Part shown: positions 1 to 10,599 of the stretch, piece by piece
How positions within the stretch are numbered: the first letter of the stretch is position 1
Layout of the letters: each line of letters starts with the position of its first letter
NCBI GenBank assembly: GCA_963969495.1
Contig: OZ018320.1
Coordinates: 72,646,245-72,710,244, forward strand
Direction: 5' to 3'
Origin: Ceratothoa steindachneri
Taxonomy: Eukaryota; Arthropoda; Malacostraca; Isopoda; Cymothoidae
Length of the DNA: 64,000 nucleotides
Position numbers and translations under genes: made by a program
Notes under the pieces: generated by a model
What the model was told of the DNA's origin: nothing
Seen by the model: the letters and a program-made list of their open reading frames with translations, nothing else
Databases searched by the model: none

Positions 1-41
<41 letters not shown>
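1..41. repeat. (TA)n microsatellite
   Basis: Uninterrupted TA dinucleotides open the window, so the array may continue upstream. It is one of six such arrays here. Confidence 0.98.
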
Positions 42-44
<3 letters not shown>

Positions 45-191
45 GTGACTCCAGGACACCAACGTCACTTGGGCATAAGACACATGTATAAAAGAAGGTG
101 CGAGACGTAATGCACACCGCAGACTTATATGTGCACTAATAAATTTAACAATAAGACAGAAATAAAGGTTTTAATATAAAAATTACTCACT

Positions 192-875
192 TCATTTATA
201 CATGAACTCCAGTCGTCTTGGTTTGAAGGTTGTTATTCCTTCATCATGTATACGTAAAGGCAACTCTTGTTTACACAGGTATGACACTACATTTATTAAC
301 TGCTTTAAATATTTTCTATTTTCTTCAACTGCTTTGTTATGCCATCTTTTTTCCAGTATAGCAGGCCCACTAATAGCTACCACAATATTGTACAGCCCGA
401 AAGTTTTCAAGCATTTATAACTACTTAAATGACTTATTGATTTACTATGATGCTTACAGTCACTCAGGATGTTTTAACAATTATCATAGCTTCCATCTGT
501 CAACGACTGATTACCTTTTGGTTGAAACAACAAACATAGCCAGCAGTAGTTTCTCTGGGACGCTACTTGCACAAAGACAATCAATCTTATCTGGAATGTT
601 CAAGTTCCAACTGAAGGAGTCGGCCTGCCTATTCGAAGAATTTCACGTTTGTCCGCAATATTTTTAGCCCCAAATGACTTATTTTTTATATCTAGCACTA
701 TGGCTTTCTCCATTCCTGAGTAAGGGTAAAAATAAAGCAACCTTGCAAAAACACAACTGATCTTTACATACATACACACACAAAGAATAAGAGCAATCAA
801 ATAACGACAGCGGCGTAGACAACAAACATTGGCCAGAGACGGACCTGACTGTCGCCTGTACTGTAGTTTTGACAA
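192..875 (-). pseudogene. hAT transposase fragment (TTF-type zinc finger plus DUF4371 region)
   Basis: Read on the minus strand, one frame runs the whole length with only two stops, at about 600-602 (TGA) and 474-476 (TAA). The N-terminal part contains KREILRIGRPTP, as found at the start of TTF-type zinc fingers. It is followed by CWLCLLFQPK, by HSKSISHLSSYKCLKTFGL, and by a helix with KQELPLRIHDEG. This order (TTF finger, then the DUF4371 region of ZMYM1-like hAT transposases) is well known in animals. The catalytic and dimerization parts are absent, so it is a 5' fragment. A related but more complete hAT lies at 29.9-35.7 kb. The family call rests on motif order read by eye. Confidence 0.7.
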
Positions 876-1072
876 AAGATGCCAGTTTGTCTTTACACCT
901 ACCAGACTCGTTAGTATTAGCCAGAGTTGCTGGATAATTTTTCGTTCCTTTAAGAATATTGTAGAACGGAAACCTTTTGATAGATTTGAATTTAAATCCT
1001 AATCTCTATAGAAATTTATTGTTTCCAGAAAACATAAAAATTTACTTACTTGTTATTTTTACAAGTAGTAAC

Positions 1073-1897
1073 TGGCGATAAATTTATCGCCCGATAAGGT
1101 GATAACCGATAAATCCATAATTTAGATACTAGCGATAACGATATTAATATTTTAAATAAAAAAATCGATAGATCCAAATCTTTATTTTTATCTTTATCTA
1201 AGAAAACTTAGAAAAATCTTCAAATTCAATGTTTATCCTGTCTCTTCACTAATGGAAAACAGTTTTAAGTAAAATAACTAAATTTGTACAGCCACAGTCT
1301 AGACCAGGTTCTGCAGCATGTTGCCCTTCGTAAACTTGAGCATGTTGAAGTTTTCATCATACAGGGAGCTCCTCTTAGCGGCGCTTCTCGGAAACGCCGT
1401 GTTGTACCTCGAAAGGGTCAATGAGGACCTTCTCACTGTTGAAGGTTGGGTCTGCCAGACTGTCTGTCCCTTTGGCCTGCAGCCACACATTCACAATTTG
1501 AGCAGCTTTGGACTTGGTTGACCTGTGATGAACCCCAGTGCCATCCTCTTCATCACAAATGCTGGCGTAGTAGTCCTCGCTGCTGCTGGCGGTCTCCAGG
1601 TTAGCACGCCATAAGATCTCTTCCACCTTCCTCTCCATCAGGGACTTGTCCTCTGACCTCTTGACCATTCTTTCCTCAAAAGCACCCATTCTGCAGTCCG
1701 TTCAGTATACGTTCGCTTCCCAGCTCGGACATACCCATTTCTGCCTCCAAGGCAAGCGCCGCTAAACTCAAAAACTGAAATTATCGATTATCGCTAGTTT
1801 GGACCCAAAAGTATCGGCGATACCGCTGAATCGATAACGCGGGAAAAAATATCGGATAACCGATAACCCGATATCGTTATCGCGATAACGCCCACCT
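1073..1897 (-). mobile_element. Short hAT-like element with GATAA-rich ends
   Basis: Both ends are dense in GATAA/TATCG words: 1075-1160 contains GGCGATAAATTTATCGCC and GATAACCGATAA, and 1780-1895 contains TATCGGATAACCGATAAC and GTTATCGCGATAACG. The middle encodes a piece of hAT transposase C-terminus on the minus strand. At about 825 bp it is much shorter than an autonomous hAT, so it is probably internally deleted. I could not fix the exact ends or a clean 8-bp target duplication. Confidence 0.5.
1302..1689 (-). pseudogene. hAT transposase C-terminal piece, frameshifted
   Basis: The minus strand opens with an acidic stretch from the ATG at 1689 down to about 1380. The reading frame then shifts, and the next frame gives KRSSLYDENFNMLKFTKGN. 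This resembles the end of the hAT dimerization domain, where an R-S-S-L segment is followed by a mL-x-Fl-k-N motif. One frameshift near 1380 separates the two parts. It lies inside the GATAA-rich element, oriented toward the left end. Only the last part of a transposase is present, so it cannot be functional. The assignment depends on this short motif, hence moderate confidence. Confidence 0.45.
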
Positions 1898-2191
1898 ATG
1901 TAATTCGGGCTGTAACTTCTGAACCAGAGTCAAGCGCGTGTGAACGATGTTGAGAGAACGTCTTCTACGAATATTTTTTTTATGACACAGGGCAACTCTA
2001 AGACGACCGCTAGACGCTGAACGAAAATATATGAACTGCGACCAGACTCAATAAAAGGCCCCGAGTTATTGGCTGCAATTACTTACTTTAAGTCAGTTTT
2101 GGCAGATATTAAATCAACTTGCAAATACACGTTCACTTTACTTAATTTATACTCGGGCTAGGCCCGAACAGCCCGAGTGCCGGAGTCGTTA

Positions 2192-2194
<3 letters not shown>

Positions 2195-2254
<60 letters not shown>
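2195..2254. repeat. (TA)n microsatellite
   Basis: About 30 perfect TA units. The sequence just before it has a repeated CCCGA-type motif (CTCGGGCTAGGCCCGAACAG); nothing else was recognised between 1898 and 2194. Confidence 0.98.
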
Positions 2255-2257
<3 letters not shown>

Positions 2258-2605
2258 CAGGATACGCGGAGCACTACACAAGGTACTTGCTTCATCCTCA
2301 GGCCAGAGACACGGCACCGGAAGCACTAATTCGGATCTCCGAGGAAGAGGAGGACTAGGATTGCGGGATACTGACGTTCCAGGCAGCGTTCACCTTGACC
2401 CCCGGGCCTGCTGTACTCCCAATCCAGCTTGACCGTACTTGGCCTCAACATAATGCCCCTGGACCGCCGTCTCCTCCTTTGGAAGGGTAAAGTGGGAGCG
2501 TGGGCTTCAAACTCCCCCTCAACACACCATCCAGAGTCCTACCAACTACGAGCTCATCGTCTCTAAGCTCGTTAGATATTGTTTTATGGGGATAAAAGGG
2601 AGACC
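2255..2605 (+). other. Possible end of an LTR-retroelement internal region
   Basis: No intact frame. The stretch ends in a purine run (GGGGATAAAAGGGAGA at 2588-2603) that looks like a polypurine tract directly before the LTR-like block at 2606. That position is the only reason to suspect retroelement origin. Confidence 0.25.
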
Positions 2606-3223
2606 TGTTTGTAGGTAAACGGGGTGACTGACTGTCTGACTCTTGGCGGTTGACTTAATTATGATACTAATCATACTGATTCCCGTTGTATGCTTTGCAA
2701 GCCTATTTATTCTAAAGCCAATTTAGGGGCGTGGCTCAGCTTTTCCAACCCGAGTGGGGCCCGGAGTTTATCTGATCAGAGGGTATGTACGTGTGTTCTC
2801 TGATCCGACCGCTGGGCGGAACTCATTTGATCAGAGAAGGTGTGCATGTCCAGTGTAGGCACATGTGCACTAAGAGAGAGTATTTAAATTCGGAAACCTG
2901 ACCGGGCTTTATCAAGCCGACATCCGTAGCAAGATTGATTTCGTCTTTCACAAGTTCACGTCAGGGAGGGTGGGACAGGCTCCATCTCTATCAGATTCTA
3001 TTCCGTGTATACACAGCTGTTTCCATTGTCTTTGTTATCTCTGCGGCCAGACCGTCGGCTCGCACCTGTTTCCTAATGTGTGTATGTTTGTATATTCGCC
3101 CGGGAACACAACGAATTCACTTGCATTATTACAAAATATTCTGCTTTGCATTGATACATAATTATTAAATTGCGAATTAACATTATTTACAAGTATTTGC
3201 TTTGTTTTACATTAATTGTTACA
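2606..3223 (+). repeat. Candidate orphan LTR
   Basis: The block begins TGTTTGTAGG right after the purine run and can be ended at TTGTTACA, giving TG...CA ends and about 618 bp. It contains a TATA-like TATTTAAAT near 2881, an ATTAAA near 3163, and repeated TGATCAGAG words at 2770-2845. No partner LTR or primer-binding site was found, so it could be a 3' or solo LTR or just a coincidence of motifs. Confidence 0.3.
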
Positions 3224-3897
3224 AGACGGCATATTCTTTCAATGTTCGATTTGTGTGCCCAATTTCGAAATTTCATAGGACCAACGGGGAGCACAATTTG
3301 TGAGGTTCCTTGTTTGCTCTATGTCACTTTGCAATTGAGCGCTACAGTTTCTCCGAGGTTTAATAGGCGTTACAGGACAGGAAATTCAGCAGTTCCTCCT
3401 GATACACCGCATCAAGTATTTCCTCAGCAGTTAGAAATTAAACTCTTTCAAAGCTCGTCTACGACTCTATTAAATCGTTTTGAATTACAATTGGGGCCCT
3501 GCCACATGAGATTCCTTGGAACGGGCAATTTTTGACTCCGGGATTGTTCTCTCTGCCTCAGGGTTGGCTACGCGCATCGGCTCTCACGCGCCCATAATGC
3601 CTTCAAGACAATTTTCCTTCAATCCCACCATGGGTACAACAGGCAGAGAGCAGTATGGCCCAAGATTCTTCGGACTCAATCTCATCCGAAGAATCGTGGC
3701 CGAGCTCGCCAGTAGCAGGATGAATACTGGATAGGAAAATTTAAGGATTCACGCAGAAGGTTCTCAACTCACATCGGGTTTCACATCATCAGAAGGACGC
3801 AGTTCATTCGTAACAGTTTCCGATACTGGCTCCTCTCAACAATCTCAATAAACACTTCATCCAGCTGGACATATCTCTTTACATTCGGGAAGATTAT
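3224..3897. other. Unassigned sequence
   Basis: Open frames of 121 and 72 codons on the plus strand (3170-3535, 3516-3734) show no recognisable motif. I see no gene, RNA or repeat that I can support. Confidence 0.5.
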
Positions 3898-3940
3898 CAG
3901 AGCTACAGTGGCGGATCTAGGCTAATTATGGGGGGTGGGG

Positions 3941-4119
3941 TAAAATGAAACACCGAGGGATGAATCAGGACGTTCGCCTATAGCAATGCTTTATTCCACC
4001 TAAGACATAAACACACCAAAACACAATCTGCAACACAAAGAAAACTAGAATGAGCAATTCAAACATTATAAGCAAACTAAAGCAAAGCAAAAAAAAAATT
4101 ACAAATATAGATCATCACA
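3941..4119 (-). repeat. 3' LTR of the gypsy element
   Basis: Minus-strand ends are TGTGATGAT and CATTTTA. It is the partner of 7114-7288. By eye about one base in ten differs, suggesting an insertion that is not recent. Confidence 0.87.
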
Positions 4120-4134
4120 TTCTCCCTTCCTTTA
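4120..4134 (-). other. Polypurine tract
   Basis: On the minus strand TAAAGGAAGGGAGAA directly precedes the LTR start TGTGATGAT. This is the expected site for plus-strand priming and fixes the inner LTR border. Confidence 0.8.
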
Positions 4135-4149
4135 GAAGAATTGAGCATC

Positions 4150-5600
4150 TTAAAATAAATGCGGTTTTCGGAGCTCCTGCTGAGATCGACGTTGTTGTTC
4201 AGCAGCATTTGGATGCACGTCCACGCGAAGATCGAAAGAGGCATTAATAGGACAACGATTCGCAAACTTCGGTGAATAAGGAAGCATATCGCTTGAAACT
4301 ACAGATAAATCCTGAACCGATTCGATGGCCACATCGGACACTTGCTCAGTAGTTGTGGGAGGAAGATTCTGAGACCTCACTGAAGGACGCTCATTCCACT
4401 ACACCAGTGAAGGTTTAGCCTCAGTCACACCAGCCGATTGATTACTCACTGGAGCCAGATCACGCACTGAGACAGTAGACTCCGGACCGTTAACGAACCG
4501 CACATGGGCGTACTCTGTGTTTCCTTCTACTGATTCAACTTCGTCGACGAGAGGGTCAAGCTTGCCATTCCGGACGCGTCGACGCAATATACAAGGTCCA
4601 GAAACAGATAACCAAGTTAGCAACGAACGACCTGTATTCGTTCAACGCTGCTAAGAGAAAAGTTATATTAGTCGCTGTACAAAGCAAGGATCTGATAGAA
4701 TGTGGGGCTTGAGTTAAAACAGTCTCCCATTGAGACTCGTGGAGTTTCTCGGATGCGAGAGCAAGGGTGATGTGCTTTCATATGATACCATTGTACCTCT
4801 CACATAGTCCATTTTCACGAGGGTTATAAGTAGTGTTGGGATTCGAAAAAAGTAAGAACAGGTTCTCTCGCTACAGGTAAAACTAACAACAGGTTCTCTC
4901 ACTATCGGTCTCTAGCAGCAAGCCATGCTAGCTGGCCCGATATACGTGCAAAAGTTGATGTTTGGGTTGTTACATGCTAGTGTCATTATTAATTTTAGTT
5001 ATTTTTTTCCAACAACATTCAAAACTGAGAACTCCACATTTAGGCTAACAACCGGTTCTCTAGATTAATAAATTCTAAGCAAAGGTTCTTACAAACCAGG
5101 TGCGAACCGGCTAAATCGCATTACTGGTTATAAGTAGTTCTGCTGGTTACAATAGCGTGGTTTGTAAGATATTATCGTAGTTCTACACTTGTGAATGACG
5201 TTCGACGATCAAAATGCAAAAACGATGGCAACCCGAAAATGCCAAAGATATGATTCAAACATCAGATGACAGTCTTCCCAGTCATATCTCTGCACGCGAA
5301 TGCAAAATGGGAATGCAAATGGGAAAATTCATCTACAACCGTAAGCAAGTACGAATTTACGAATAAAGAAGAGGGCCCTTGAACTCCACACTGAGCCATT
5401 TAAATCGTTGTGTTGCCTTGATGAGTTGGGAAGAATCAGGTTTAAAAAAATTGAGGCTTAAGACGGGCACGCAGAGGGCATTCTCTACATACCCTTCTCA
5501 CTTCCTCAAAAGTGGAAGGAAGGTTTCTCACATGGACGAAATCCGCGTCTTTTTGTACCAGAGTGACACCATCGAGTGATTTCAGCCAGATTACCATTCA
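4150..5600 (-). pseudogene. gypsy integrase remnant, split by a MITE
   Basis: Minus-strand fragments in order: CRECPLCARLKPQFF (zinc-binding region), a frameshifted catalytic core, SRTTYN at the edge of the MITE insertion, CERYNGII then ITLALASEKLHESQWE and ALHSIRSLLCTATN after it, and RNGKLDPLVDEVE in the C-terminal domain. A stop replaces a tryptophan just after CERYNGII. The MITE at 4831-5126 with its GTTATAAG duplication interrupts the core; removing it and one duplication copy puts both sides in one frame. Integrase would insert the cDNA copy into the genome. Order and spacing support the call strongly. Confidence 0.82.
4831..5126. mobile_element. hAT-type MITE inside the gypsy integrase
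   Basis: This 296-bp insert starts TAGTGTTGGGATTC and ends, reverse complemented, CAGTAATGCGATTT. These are imperfect inverted ends of the YAGNG kind used by hAT elements. It is flanked by GTTATAAG at 4823-4830 and 5127-5134, which fits the hAT target pattern with T at position 2 and A at position 7. It has no coding capacity. Inside are repeats of ACAGGTTCTCTC (about 4859-4900) and related words near its right end. Confidence 0.88.
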
Positions 5601-5619
5601 TAGTAGCAGCTCCGCAGTG

Positions 5620-6030
5620 AGCTCGTGTCAGCAGGAATGTTATGCTTACCAGAACGGTACATGATGTCATAGTTATAACACTCTAGCTCGAGCTTTCAAC
5701 GTTGAATCCTATCATTCTTTATCTTGCCGTGTTTCTCCGATCCGAACATGAAGCTGACAGCTTGTTGCTCAGTGACGAGAGTGAAGTGCCACCATGCCAG
5801 ATAATGCGACGATTTCTTCACAGATTCCACAATCGCGTAAGCTTCCTTTTCAACAGACGAGTGCTTGCGTTCTGTAGGCGTAATATTGCGGGAGAAGAAG
5901 GCTACAAGGTGGCTTTCTTGATTCAGAGTAGCCGCAATGGCTGTATCTGAGGCATCAGTTTCTACAACAAAGGGGATATACGCATTGATCTTGTCCGAGA
6001 AATGACAGACCCACTGGTAGTAGTACGAGA
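5620..6030 (-). pseudogene. gypsy RT thumb/RNase H remnant
   Basis: The minus strand reads LFSYYYQWVCHFSDKI (end of the reverse-transcriptase thumb region), then PFVVETDASDTAIAATL, which holds the first RNase H aspartate. HSSVEKEAYAIVES follows with the glutamate. The third acidic position is changed: the usual T-D-Q appears as VTEQQ. A terminal stretch NIPADTSS marks the RNase H end. Only scattered stops interrupt it. Since the polymerase core upstream is deleted, the protein cannot reverse-transcribe. RNase H would normally degrade the RNA strand of the hybrid during reverse transcription. Confidence 0.8.
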
Positions 6031-6189
6031 ACAGGCCGATAACACTACAAATAGTAGTTATGTCCTTCGGAATCAGGAACTACTTCAGCGGCCGCAGTCA
6101 CTCTGCATCCAGTCTGAGAGTTCCATATGTGATAGTACATATATTCAAGAAAATCTATGGAAGTCGTAGATCTGAGTGACTTTTCATTG

Positions 6190-6560
6190 TTGAAAGTAAG
6201 GTTCCACTGGCTCAAGTATGACATCGCAACAAAGTTCAGGTAGCACAGTAAGCCGGTATTGGAGTACTGGTCTCTTGGAAGACATAACTCAACAACACAG
6301 TACCCTTGAAGAGGGTACTGCCATGGAGACATTTCCCATGGAAGGTAATCTTCAATTTGTGTATTTCGGCGTAGTCTTGCGAAACGAACGATTCCGAACT
6401 TCCAGTGCCGATAAGAGCCGAGGCCTTTGTTCACCAGATTGGACACTGACACTATTGCCCGCTTCAAAAGTCCTAAGGAGGTAGATATGACTCCTAGAGC
6501 CGAAGATTGTATTGGCGCGGATCTAGGTGTCATTTTCGAATGACACACTTTAGCAAAGTG
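6190..6560 (-). pseudogene. gypsy protease region remnant
   Basis: Minus-strand reading downstream of Gag gives fragments of a retropepsin region in more than one frame, among them NTGLLCYLNF and LPELCCDVIL, the latter typical of the hydrophobic second half of gypsy proteases. The D-T/S-G active-site segment cannot be read with confidence. Just downstream the expected reverse-transcriptase fingers and palm are missing, and sequence jumps to the thumb/RNase H. The deletion junction is near 6100-6200. The call depends on its position between gag and RNase H as much as on sequence. Confidence 0.5.
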
Positions 6561-6589
6561 TCTCCAATTATTACACTTGAGACATGAAA

Positions 6590-7090
6590 CAATTCTATCT
6601 GGACACTAATTATGATCATGTCGAGAACTTCCGCAGAAATAACAATTAGATTTAGGCTTGGCAGCAGAAACAGACTCATCCCCGGAGCAAGATGATTCAG
6701 GTGTAGCAGCTGCACCTTCGACAGCAACACAAAACTGTGAGTAAGATTCAGAATTTTTCTGAGCCACGTCCAGTGACCTTGCATGATCCACAGCAGTGCT
6801 CACTTCCAATGTTTTGTTTTCCAATAAGCGTTGCCTGATGGTAGAAAATAGTAGGCCGTTGATGAACGCATCTCTGATGTAGTCGCCTCGATTTTGTAAA
6901 GCCGATACAACATGGAAATTGAAGTCTTTACTGAGCAATTGTAGTTCTTAATGATAGACATATACGAGTATCGTGAATAGAGCACAGAAAAGCAGTGAAT
7001 GTACGATACCAATGTTTTCACTCCTTTGAAGCCGGTGAAGAGTTCAGCGAAGCATCTAGGCGCTCTGGTCCATCGAAGTCTGAGCAGATT
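6590..7090 (-). pseudogene. gypsy Gag remnant with CCHC knuckle
   Basis: The gag lies just inside the 5' LTR on the minus strand. Its N-terminal part gives FDGPERLDASLNSSPASKE, then a TGA where the family has Trp. A second frame contains IRDAFINGLLFSTIRQRLL and ARSLDVAQKNSESY, typical of gypsy Gag. It ends in the start of a zinc knuckle, CYFCGSSRHDHN, whose last cysteine is lost at a stop. Gag would package the element's RNA. Frameshifts and the stop make it non-functional, and what remains is shorter than a normal Gag. Confidence 0.8.
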
Positions 7091-7113
7091 TTCTTTAGTA
7101 TAATAAATCAAGG

Positions 7114-7288
7114 TAAAATGAAACACCTAGGGATGAATCAGGACATTCGCCTATAGCCAGGCTTTATTACACTAAAGACATCAACACACCAAAACACAAT
7201 CTGTAATTCAAAGAAGTAGAATGAGCAATTCAAACATTATAAGCAAACTAAAGGAAAGGAAACAAACATTACAAATTCAGATCATCAC
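7114..7288 (-). repeat. 5' LTR of the gypsy element
   Basis: Nearly the same as 3941-4119 apart from scattered substitutions and small indels, in the same orientation. On the minus strand it starts TGATGATCT (one or two terminal bases lost) and ends CATTTTA. No clear tRNA-complementary primer site follows. Confidence 0.85.
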
Positions 7289-7681
7289 TGGGGGCTGACC
7301 TGAATCACTCCATCTGAGGAGTATGAGAAAGGGGCATTGATGATTAATAAAGGTTACCTTATACAGTATTGATTATAAATAACAATATCTCACAGAGGAG
7401 TGAGCGCTAACTCTCTCAGATTCGATTTTTTTTCCACATATCATAAAATTAGGAATTGTCGTTTATTGTATTATGGGGACGTTAGCTAAAGAATAATACT
7501 GAATATAATAATTATTTTTGAGATTTCCCACTATTTTAGACATGTATCATATAAAATACATTTGATCACAACGGTTTAAAAAACTTTTTATATATATTTT
7601 ATATTATTACATAACTCTTTTTGAATAGCAGAGATTTAGAGGTGGCCTAGCCCCCTCCTTGGATCCGCGCCTGCAGAGCTA

Positions 7682-8394
7682 CAAACAAACATTTAGTGTG
7701 TACCAAAAAAAGTGAACTTTGTGCCCCGTTAGGCTCTTTGTATCTTTGATGACAGTAACAGCGCAAATTTACTTAGGGCGAGGCTTAAACTCTAAAGACA
7801 TTAACTTAACTCCCCCCCCCCCCGTATCCGCCGTCTCCGAAGTTATTGATATAAATCAGAGTGGCAATGTGGTAATTCTAGTAAACAATAACATTACGCT
7901 TCATCATCCTGCCTTAAAGAGAAAGCACCTCGTGATCCTGCACTATTTAATTTATAAAGTTATTTCGAAAGTCCGCAAAGGAATTGGGTGCGCCCAAAAC
8001 ATGTAAACAATCAGTGCATTTTGAAACTAAGGCTACTATTATCAGTCATGATAACGTTAACTTACCTGTTTTAGTGCCTCCTAGTCCTGACGGCTCTTTA
8101 TCAATAGTTTCTTCTACACATTCCTTGGCTATTCCAGACTTAATTACTGCACCCCTGGATATCCTAACTTATAGTTTTCGTAACAGAACCAATAAAAACG
8201 ATAATAATCTAAATAATAATAACGGTGACAATAACAATAATAACGCTGGAACGGTAAAAGTAACGATGTTAATGGTGTACAAAATGGTAACAATGATAGC
8301 ACTGATGTTGTATCTCCTCTTATTGATCCACTTAACCTTAGGCAGGCAAAAATATCGGAGTACTTTAAAGTATGTACATTAAGAAACTTAGATT
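7682..8394 (+). other. Unassigned, with an AAT-rich low-complexity run
   Basis: No gene recognised. A poly-C run lies at about 7812-7822, and AAT/AAC-rich sequence at about 8190-8245 would encode poly-Asn. It could be the 5' part of the Penelope-like element that follows, but no motif shows this. Confidence 0.35.
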
Positions 8395-9760
8395 CAAGAA
8401 ATCTCTCAAATATCCCAGGTTCAAATAATTACATGAAAAGTTATTAAAAGCAAAGTCTTAAAGTTTTCTTCCCTAGATCATATTATCATTATTTTAGTAC
8501 TGACATTAAAATGCCCCCACCCCCAAATAACGAACATCTTAACGCTGAAATAATTGTCCTTTAACAGTGCAAAAAGCAATATTCGATTTCTAATGCCACA
8601 TTATTGTCCTCTTCTCCTTTTAAAAATATGCACGACCAAGGCTCCATTCAGAAGCCAAGCTGGAAAGTTTTACTGGCAGATTGACGGAGTAGCTATGGGC
8701 TCCACACTTGGCTCAACATATGCAAATTTCTACATGGGACACCTCGAAAAAAAGCGTTCTCACAAAATTACGGTAACCCACCCTAAGATACATTGATGAT
8801 ATTTTCAACACGAGCAACAAATACTTCAACTTAGAAAAAACAGAGAATCAAACTCACTTCTTAAATTCTCGTGTGAACGGATGCATAACTCCTTGACATG
8901 GATGTCCATAGGAACAATGCTGGAAAATACATTACTAGCATCTACCGGAAAGAAACAACCTTGGCAATGTATCTACGCCAAAAGTGAATGCACCCAAAAT
9001 TACAAAAAAAAATCGTTTATGCGCTCTTACATACGCCGGTTCATTAGGAAATGTTAAACATGCGACTCCTTCCAACAGGAAATAACAAGAACAAAACAAA
9101 TTTTAATTGATAACGGTTATTCAAACAGAGACTTTGGACAACATGGAAAGAAAGATACTCGGATTTCACTTCAAGTTAAAGGAAGAAAAACACGTTAATA
9201 AACTACAACTCATATTCTACAAAAATCAGATGACATACGCATACAGAACCGATGAAAATGTACTGAGCAAAATCACGGCGAAGAACATTGCCCAAAGCAC
9301 GGATAAAAGAAACTCACTTAAAATATACTACAAGAACGTAATAATGAAACAAAACATCACAACCGAGACATCAAAGTTGAAGTCAACAAATGTGGTATAC
9401 GAATTTATGTGCCCCCATGAGGACTGTTAGCCTCATCTCCGAAGATTCTACATTGTAAAATCAACAACTCCCAGCTTAAGACTGACCATGCATCTGCAAG
9501 AAGGTGCCATTAAGCTTCACTACGACAGAGAACAGGGATAGTAAATAACAAGAAAAATCCTTGTTGACAATACCAACATCCTCCGTAGAAACTCTAATAC
9601 CCTTGGTCTAAGAATTTTAGAATCCCTGCTCATCAGGAGATGAGACCTGTGTTTAACACACAACGTAGAAGTTCAGACAGAAATACTCACTTGTTCCATT
9701 AAAAAATATGAACGCTACCCAACCCGCCGCCTATATAAGAACGCAACAATGACTCGAGGG
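8395..9760 (+). pseudogene. Penelope-like element: reverse transcriptase and GIY-YIG remnant
   Basis: The plus strand reads QIDGVAMGSTLGSTYANFYM (8680-8740), then in the next frame RYIDDIFNTSN (about 8786-8818) with the YIDD catalytic box. LDMDVHRNN and YITSIYRKETT follow, which is the linker seen after Penelope reverse transcriptases. A later part gives VVYEFMCPHEDC and RLTMHLQEGAIKLHYDRE (9390-9530), the GIY-YIG endonuclease region of these elements. The end has ILESLLIRRWDLCL. Multiple frameshifts and stops show it is dead. Penelope elements copy RNA into DNA and cut the target with the GIY-YIG domain. The motif order makes the family call firm. Confidence 0.85.
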
Positions 9761-9788
9761 CACTACTGAGTACATCACTATATGCGTA

Positions 9789-10550
9789 ATGGAAAAAACG
9801 TTAACGAAGGAGACTGGGACGCGCGTGCTAAGGGAGATAAACCTCCTACCCAGGCCCCCACCCATGCAAGAAATACAATCACAAAGAAATGTTGTCTGCC
9901 GGATGTTGGACCCCTGGATAGGACGACACTCAAAAGAAGAAATAGCTGAAGAAATCACCCGCAACCAACCCTGCGCGAATGTCGTGGAGGTGGTCAAGTT
10001 TCGAAATAAACGGGACAACAGTGACTACGATCACGTCTTCAAAATATTTTGGCCGAAACCCAAATGGCGCAGAAAGCTAAAGAGAGTCGCCTACTGCCAT
10101 TCAACGCAAAGATAAGCAGATAACAGGTAAAATAGGATGAATTCACTCCTGTTCAATTCTGCTTCCGCTGCTTCACGCTGGAGCAGCATACTACTAATGA
10201 ATGTGGGGATCAGAAAATAACCTATTTTCAAATGCAGATGGGATCACAGATGAGATGAATGTACCGCCTAGGAAGAAAAGTGCCTGAACTGTGGACTGAA
10301 CCAGGAGGTTATGGCCGTGTCTGCCTCCGAAAGAAAGAAATCCTGAAAATGAAATCCGAGGAGAAAAGGGCTGACGAAGCTGCGAGGGCAGGCACCTCCT
10401 ACGCTCAAGTAGCAAGAGCCACCCCAGTCAGAGTATCACGTGTATCCTGTATGCACATTTGGTGGACCTGATCCACACGAGTTCTCTATCCAAAGAGCTA
10501 AACAAGATGCCAGTGAAGAACGGGCTGTCGGAAATATGGTTCTCTGCCAC
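9789..10550 (+). pseudogene. LINE ORF1 (Gag-like) remnant, copy A
   Basis: The first frame (ATG at 9789, 108 codons) ends INLLPRPPPMQ... with a block CRMLDPWIGRHSKEEIAEEI. This aligns with CRKIDVWVGSRDKEEIKEKI in the ORF1 of the LINE at 61 kb. The next part has KKEILKMKSEEKRADEAARA, matching the charged region after the zinc knuckles there, and ILYAHLVDLIH matches ILYAHVMNIGK. The CCHC knuckles themselves are too degraded to read. ORF1 proteins of this kind bind the LINE RNA. Several frameshifts make it a pseudogene. The match to a second copy in the same window is the main support. Confidence 0.7.
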
Positions 10551-10599
10551 GCTCCCCTACTACGTTTATTACAGGGAGAGAGGCGACGAATCCAGATAT

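Larger units (their letters stand above)
3941..7288 (-). mobile_element. Ty3/gypsy LTR retrotransposon, internally deleted
   Basis: Two direct repeats of about 175-180 bp bound a minus-strand gag, protease, RNase H and integrase. The flanks carry TGGGG at 3936-3940 and 7289-7293, a 5-bp target duplication. A polypurine tract adjoins the 3' LTR. The reverse-transcriptase core is missing: the protease region runs into the thumb/RNase H part near 6100-6200. The element lies inside the small TIR transposon and is itself hit by a hAT-like MITE in the integrase. The protein motifs resemble the gypsy group abundant in invertebrate genomes. It is dead but its insertion marks are well preserved. Confidence 0.88.
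3906..7673. mobile_element. Small TIR DNA transposon (MITE-like), split by a gypsy insertion
   Basis: The left end reads CAGTGGCGGATCTAGG and the right end, reverse complemented, reads CAGGCGCGGATCCAAGG: imperfect terminal inverted repeats. Each side is followed by the same 8 bp, CAGAGCTA, at 3898-3905 and 7674-7681, which I read as the target-site duplication. Without the gypsy insertion the element is only about 415 bp (3906-3940 and 7294-7673), too short to encode a transposase. An 8-bp duplication suits hAT-type transposases, but the superfamily is inferred. Confidence 0.8.
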
